Of a DNA stretch of 34,404 nt, positions 29,511-34,404 are shown piece after piece (position 1 is the stretch's first letter; the number at the start of each line of letters is the position of its first letter). Made by a program: the position numbers and the translations under genes. The DNA comes from Chara braunii (taxonomy: Eukaryota > Streptophyta > Charophyceae > Charales > Characeae). A model generated the notes under the pieces. The model had not been told where the DNA came from and did no database searches. It was given only the letters and a program-made list of their open reading frames with translations. Where the stretch lies: positions 336,710 through 371,113 of the forward strand of contig BFEA01000380.1 of assembly GCA_003427395.1 (NCBI GenBank), in the 5' to 3' direction.

Positions 29511-32230
29511 AACCCGGACGCGAATGAATGCCAGGTGCAGGCGGAAGGGAGAGGCAAGTGGCTAGGAGACTCGTCTACCGCGCACAGTCAGCGGTGTCCA
29601 GACGCGGTGGGAGAGGGGGACCGCCTATGGTCCGACACTACAAATGCGGGGCAGTGTCGACCCGTTCGGTTAGTCGGTCGGTGAGCCGGGCGGGAGCGCT
29701 GTCGGGTTAGTTGCGTGCCTTGGCGGGGTGACGGACGCTAGCGGGGTGAGAGTCAGCACGGGGGGCAACCGCGGAGCGAGACTGTGGAGGTCGGCAGGGT
29801 AGACACTGGGGGAAACAGGCGACGGGGGCAGGAACGAATCAAGGCGCGGAAACGCGCCGGGTGCATGNGAAGGAAGTGTGACCGTGCATGGCGGGAGGAG
29901 NTGGTTATGGTGGGAGCAGGAAAACCACTAGATTGCTCGATCCTAGGCGGAATCGGGCNGAGTGAAGGGTTGAGCTAGAGTTTCGGGGTGCTGCGAGCTG
30001 AGCGGGAGAGTCAGTTTTAACTATAGAGTGTTAGTTTTGGTAGTGGAGGAGAAAGGCCCTGCGCGGTGGTATTGGAACAGGCGGACATGGCGGAAGGGAG
30101 AGTAAGCACCCTGCTCGCTCCTTGACGGAATCGAGCGAGGGAGGGGCTGAGATAGAAGTTTTGAAGCAGGCCGATCACGAATTCGAAGCCGGATCAGTAG
30201 GAAAGACAGTAGATTAGAAGCTAGTGAGAAAAAGGTGTGCGCAGAAGTATCGGGAAGGCAAGAGGAACGGGGCAATGTACCTACCCAGGTTCTAGAGCAG
30301 GATTCATTCGGGTTTTATTCAGCGTGGCGATGAGCAAAGCGTGTAAATGGCCACGGGGCTACAGACTTACCGATATGGCTGGTGTGATGCTCGTCCCGCC
30401 GATCAAAGTACCTTCGCCGCCCCCCGGGGCGCACGATGAGTTGTAGCGGTGTATATTTCCAAATTTTAGTGGATGACTTATTCGGTGTTGCTAAGGGCTC
30501 AGTTGTGGCCGGTGCGGAGTGCCATTTGTTGCTCGTTCTCCCGGGGCAATGCGCCAGGCCGTATAACAGCGGAGGGTTCATCTCAGTTCCCGTACACCCG
30601 GAAGACTGTCGGGGTGACCTCGCTCTTGGCGTTTGAGGATCGTGTAACTATTGCTCGCCTCCCGCAAGGACGCTGATCGGTCCCGAGGTGCTGTCTTGAC
30701 TCCCTTGTATCTAGGAAGCTGGGATCCCAGCCAGATACAGATGTGGAAAGTCAAGAGGAAAGGGGGGGGATGGGGAGTGTGTCTGAGACGACGATGAGGC
30801 CGGGGATACGGTTATTTCCGCTACACTGCGACAGTAGTTGTGCCCGATTTTGAAATTGCTACTGATACTAAAACTGCGTTTTGATCATTGTTCCTGCTAG
30901 ACTACTGGCTCCGTTAAGTCGCATTCCTGTTGATCTGCGCCCTCTGTTACGAGCAGCTGTGCATTACGGCCCTTGCATGCTTACGTTGGTTATACACTTG
31001 CTGTGCACAGGACAGGGTACCATTGCATCCGCTTGGTACTGGTGTGGTACTTATTGTACGCTTGCTGTGCTCCTGCCTCCGACCCTACACGGGTGGGGTA
31101 GCTGCTGGTACAGCAGGTGTTGTTGTGTGCCACGACGACTTGCTACAGTATACGGAAGGTTGTGCGTACTGGGTTGTGTGCGGGATACTGTGTTCCTTAT
31201 AAGCGAGCGTCGGGCTGTAGCGTGAGACAAGTATTCGGCCTGCGGGGGAAGGCTGTCGCTGCCGCTTGGTGGAGCGGTGATGAAGCGTACNGCCACGAAT
31301 TGGGGACCCGGCTGACGAAGCTGGCCATTAAGGCCTGTTACTTCAGAGGGTTGGTTCTGGGCACGTTACAGTTGCAGCTACCATATGCCAAATGCTTGCT
31401 GCCATTAGGCCCATTCTTGTTGACTGTGTGCGGAGGCTGCAGCAGGCTGCTGCCGGCGCTGGCCATCGCTGTGTGTCCCGCTGCCTGCTCTAGTTGCATT
31501 TGCTGCGGCAACGGCCATCGGACTTAGTATGGGCGAATGCGCTGTTCATTACGAAGAGGCGACGGGCTGCGACGTGATGCAACGTGTGAAGGAAGTAAGG
31601 GATCGTTGCTGTGGGGGGGGGTCATCAGGGAGCCTACGATGGGTGGTGAACGCCCGTTTGGCCTCGGGCTGACTAGCGGCGACCACGCATTTGACCACCA
31701 TTGCGGGGCCCTCAGGCGATGAAGACCTGAAGACCCTCTCGCGTGAGTTTGAGTGTACCCTTCCTGAGCCTGAGAGTCTCACCCCTTCTTATCCTGTCTT
31801 CCTTGCTCTAAGTCTAGTCCTTTGGTCCTGAGAGGAAGGCGGCAGGCGGGCGTGTGGCCCGTAATCCGCACCAAGACCTTTGTGGGAGGTTGCCCCACCG
31901 ATTGCGGGAGCTCTGCCGGGGCTCAGGCGGAGTCCTGGAGGCAGAGAACTAAGTGGTAAACCCTTGATTCCGTTTATAAACCGAACTATAACGCCTACCT
32001 GTACATCTCTCTACGCTTGACTGAGTGTATTATCTGGATCCTGTACTTTGATTTTGATTTCAGTGTCAGGACTTAAGTCAGACTGAAGTAAAGGAGTGTG
32101 TGTGCAATCTCAGTTTCAATTTTGTTGATTGCCTGAAAGCAGATTCTGAACGAAGTGGGTTGCATCTGGGGGGAGGTTGGGAGGAAGGCAGTATTGTGTG
32201 CAGATTGACTGGGTCATTAAGGCTGGGAGG
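29511..32230. other. Long stretch without supported genes
   Basis: No gene, RNA or transposon domain recognised on either strand. 29511-30450 is G-rich and purine-rich; 30880-31520 is rich in TGCTG words. Frames are open only because of composition. Scattered single N calls (29868, 29901, 29959, 31291) continue. From about 31750 the plus strand becomes G/T-rich, as in the hairpin arrays that follow. Confidence 0.6.
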
Positions 32231-33160
32231 TCCCCTTAAGTTTGGGGAAGCCCAACACTTTGTTTATTTTTGGGTTGTATGGAGCCTCAGGCCGCTCTAT
32301 AAGTTCAGGTAGCTTGAAGCTCTGGAGGCTGGGATGTCCCCATAAGTTTGGGGAGACCTGGTGCTGTGAATTGCATGAAGGGTCAAGACACTCTATAAGT
32401 TTAGGTGTCCTGACTGCTCTGACTTGTAAGGGTTTGACTGTGGGTGACTTTCAGGGACCCAAGGCGCTCTATAAGTTTATGTACCTTGGGTTGCCTCGTT
32501 TTATTTGGGGTTCCCTCAGTTTCTTTGGTTTTGAACAAGGAGGTCTGAACCGCTCTATAAGTTTAGGTGGTTCAGCCCTTCTTCTGTTTTGTTTTGAGGG
32601 ATTAATTTTGGCAGGGGACAGGCCGCTCTATAAGTTCAGGTAGCCTATCCCACTGCCTCGCACAGATTGGATCAGAAAGGAATGAACCTGGCAGAGGATC
32701 GGACCGCTGTATAAGTTTAGGTAGTCTGGTCCAAAGCATCACACATGTTGGAACCCAATGGATATAACTTGGTTATATTGTATTACTATGTTATTACGAA
32801 CAGGCTGGTCAGACCGCTGTATAAGTTTAGGTAGCCTGACTATAGCTTATCATAACTGAAGAGAGTATAACTAAAGAGATATAATTGAAAATAAACTTGG
32901 GCAGGCTGAGCAGTCTTCTAAGTTACGCGGCTCAGCCTTATGTCCCTTTGAAGACTAGGTTTAGATATATATATATAAGCTGGTTATTTACACAGTTCAG
33001 GGCGACAAGAGTGGTCTAATCAGATGCCCAAAGAAGAGAGAAGTAGTTGTGCCCTCTGTTTGTGTATACCTGGCCGAGTCAGAACGCTCTGTAAGTTTAG
33101 GTATTCTGACTTTAGGCCTGGCTGAGTTGGGTGCGCTCCGTAAGTTCAGGTGCCCTGGCC
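32231..33160. repeat. Array of stem-loops with constant loop and variable paired stems
   Basis: Ten to twelve copies share the loop CGCTCTATAAGTTTAGGTA or a close variant. Each is flanked by an inverted repeat unique to that copy. Clear stems are ACCCAAGG/CCTTGGGT (32457-32491), CTGAACC/GGTTCAG (32545-32575), GGGACAGGC/GCCTATCCC (32615-32651), GGATCGGAC/GTCTGGTCC (32696-32732), AGGCTGAGC/GCTCAGCCT (32903-32938) and AGTCAGAA/TTCTGACT (33077-33111). Less perfect stems lie at 32287-32317, 32382-32414 and 32807-32841. Two short forms with stem TCCCC/GGGGA and loop core TAAGTT are at 32231-32248 and 32337-32354. A weak last copy is near 33130-33157. Spacing is irregular, mostly 45-175 bases. Function unknown. 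It could be transcribed as structured RNA or act as DNA hairpins. Confidence 0.88.
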
Positions 33161-33450
33161 TATGCCTTATGTAAGTTGGGCATGAGGGGATAACTCACTG
33201 AGAGATTATGAACTATTGCTTGTTTAAACTGGCTTGGGAGTGGTGAGAGTACTTACCTTTGTGGTTTGGCCTGCATGTGGCTGAGGGAGATTACTACTTG
33301 GTCTGGGATTCAGGTTGACAGGTAGTTGCTTTGGAGGCTCGCCACGTGCTACAGCGATAGGAGTTAGGTCAATTCCTGCATTTTATGAGCTAACTTTTTT
33401 TTTACTTAGATCAATTCTTGCATTTTCTGGGGTCTTTTGTTATACTTGGC
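33161..33450. other. Spacer between the two hairpin arrays
   Basis: No gene. A short direct repeat (TCAATTCCTGCATTTTATGAG / TCAATTCTTGCATTTTCTGG, about 33369 and 33411) lies just before the second array. Confidence 0.6.
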
Positions 33451-34012
33451 TTTGTATAAATCTTGGCAAGCTACTTTCTCTATGGAAAGCGCTGCCGAAA
33501 TTTCTACGAATCCAAGGAGTAAGTTAACTCTTGATTTATCAAAGTTCAACTTATCTATTCTTTATATCTGACTTAGTAAAATATTGAAAAGTCTCATTTT
33601 CTAAAGGGAGTGATGCCCAAATTTTTGCTAATTCAGGGAGTTAGACAAAATTGGACTTTGAAAAGTCAGGGTTATTTTCAAATTCAAAACTTAGCCTTGT
33701 ATAAATTTTGGGATAACACTTTTCTAAAGGGAGTGCTGCCGAAATTTCTGCAAAACTAAGGAGTTAGTCAAAACTTCTCTAAGTCGAACTCAAGTTGCCT
33801 TGTGAGTTATATCTGACCTAGTATAAATCTGGGAAGTCTCCCTTTCTAAAGGGAGTGTTGTCCAAATTTCTACTGATTCAGGGAGTTAGACAAAATTTAG
33901 CTTTTCAGAGTTGGAGATGATTTTTGTTTTCATATTTGGGTTGATACAAACTGTGGAAAGACACTTTTCCTACGGAAAGCGCTGCCGAAATTTTCTTGAT
34001 TTAGAGGAGTAA
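33451..34012. repeat. Five ~120-bp repeats, each with a small co-varying hairpin
   Basis: Units start near 33451, 33572, 33695, 33817 and 33939. Shared parts are TAGTATAAATCT, a short hairpin, GTGCTGCCGAAATTTCT, and GGAGTTAG or GGAGTAAG. The hairpins differ but pair: CTTTC/GAAAG (33474-33489), CACTTTT/AGGGAGTG with G-T pairs (about 33717-33734), CTCCCTT/AAGGGAG (33838-33855) and TTTCC/GGAAA (33966-33978). There is no coding potential. Confidence 0.75.
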
Positions 34013-34404
34013 GATTATATTTTGACAGGTGGCGATTCAGGCAATCTGCCCTGAATAGGAGAGATCAAGTCAGGGTCTGCATTTGCTTTGGGCACCGCCT
34101 CGAGGTAGATTTAGGCTTAGCTAGCTAGGAGGATTTGAGTGAGAATATATTATGGAGTTGTATTCTCCATACGCTCATGATCTCAACTTGGGGATTGGCC
34201 TGTTATGTGTTGAAGGTCGTCTTGATTGTTCGATTCAAGATCAAGCCTAGATTCAGCTTGATCCCTGGAGGATCGTCTTCTGTTATCACTGATAACAGGT
34301 CGATTGCCGATTCGTCGGTCTTCGACTCAATTTCAATCCATTCCCCATACTCAACCTAAAAGGCTTTAGCCCTGGTGGTTTTTACTGTTTGTTAAGGGTT
34401 TCAC
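34013..34404. other. Window end; one perfect 9-bp inverted repeat
   Basis: No gene supported. CTGTTATCA and TGATAACAG pair perfectly around a single C at 34280-34298, a possible binding-site palindrome. Nothing else is recognised. Confidence 0.6.

Noticed and set aside
32242-32643. A 133-codon plus-strand frame with recurring SISLG/YKF motifs
   Set aside because: The repeated peptides come from the conserved hairpin loop read in one frame; spacing between copies is not a multiple of three, so it is not a repeat protein.

Overview
The window is repeat-rich, non-coding eukaryotic nuclear DNA from the green-plant lineage. The evidence is plant-type U6 snRNA sequences, pieces of plastid rps4 and rpoC1, many short inverted-repeat (MITE-like) elements, a decayed LINE, and a Penelope-like retroelement with its GIY-YIG nuclease in front of the reverse transcriptase, an arrangement known from the green lineage. 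A streptophyte alga with a large repetitive genome (for example Chara-like) would fit, but that is a guess. I see no intact host protein gene. Almost every long reading frame is either a decayed transposon gene or a chance frame in repeats.

Layout. 1-5.5 kb: a minus-strand Penelope-like element. It has a zinc-knuckle/coiled-coil ORF1, then GIY-YIG, then RT, broken by several frameshifts and one in-frame stop. Its terminal repeats are disturbed at 5260-5297 by a perfect back-to-back pair of Nextera mosaic ends, which is a library artefact, so the join there is suspect. 5.5-7.4 kb: elements ending in the motif ACCACCAGTAC, plus tandem repeats. 7.46-11.92 kb: one large decayed palindrome whose arms have been split by three later insertions. 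11.1-19.2 kb: several families of inverted-repeat elements, two of them nested in or beside a U6 pseudogene, microsatellites and a 353-base gap of N. 19.9-22.8 kb: a 5'-truncated LINE on the minus strand, with poly-C in its 3' region. 22.8-26.8 kb: non-coding DNA with small MITEs and two tRNA-like A-box sequences in opposite orientation. 26.9-27.45 kb: rearranged plastid DNA. 28.2-29.5 kb: a GC-rich block with a tRNA-like sequence and a row of five or six diverged U6-like copies, peppered with single N calls.

The most unusual structure is at 32.23-33.16 kb. About ten to twelve stem-loops share a nearly constant 19-base loop (consensus CGCTCTATAAGTTTAGGTA), while the flanking 6-9 bp stems differ completely from copy to copy and still pair. 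It is followed at 33.45-34.01 kb by a second array of five ~120-bp repeats, each with its own small, co-varying hairpin. I know of no family that matches either array.

The genes here do not form a pathway. The window is best read as layers of mobile elements and pol III-gene relics, with at least one assembly join that should not be trusted.
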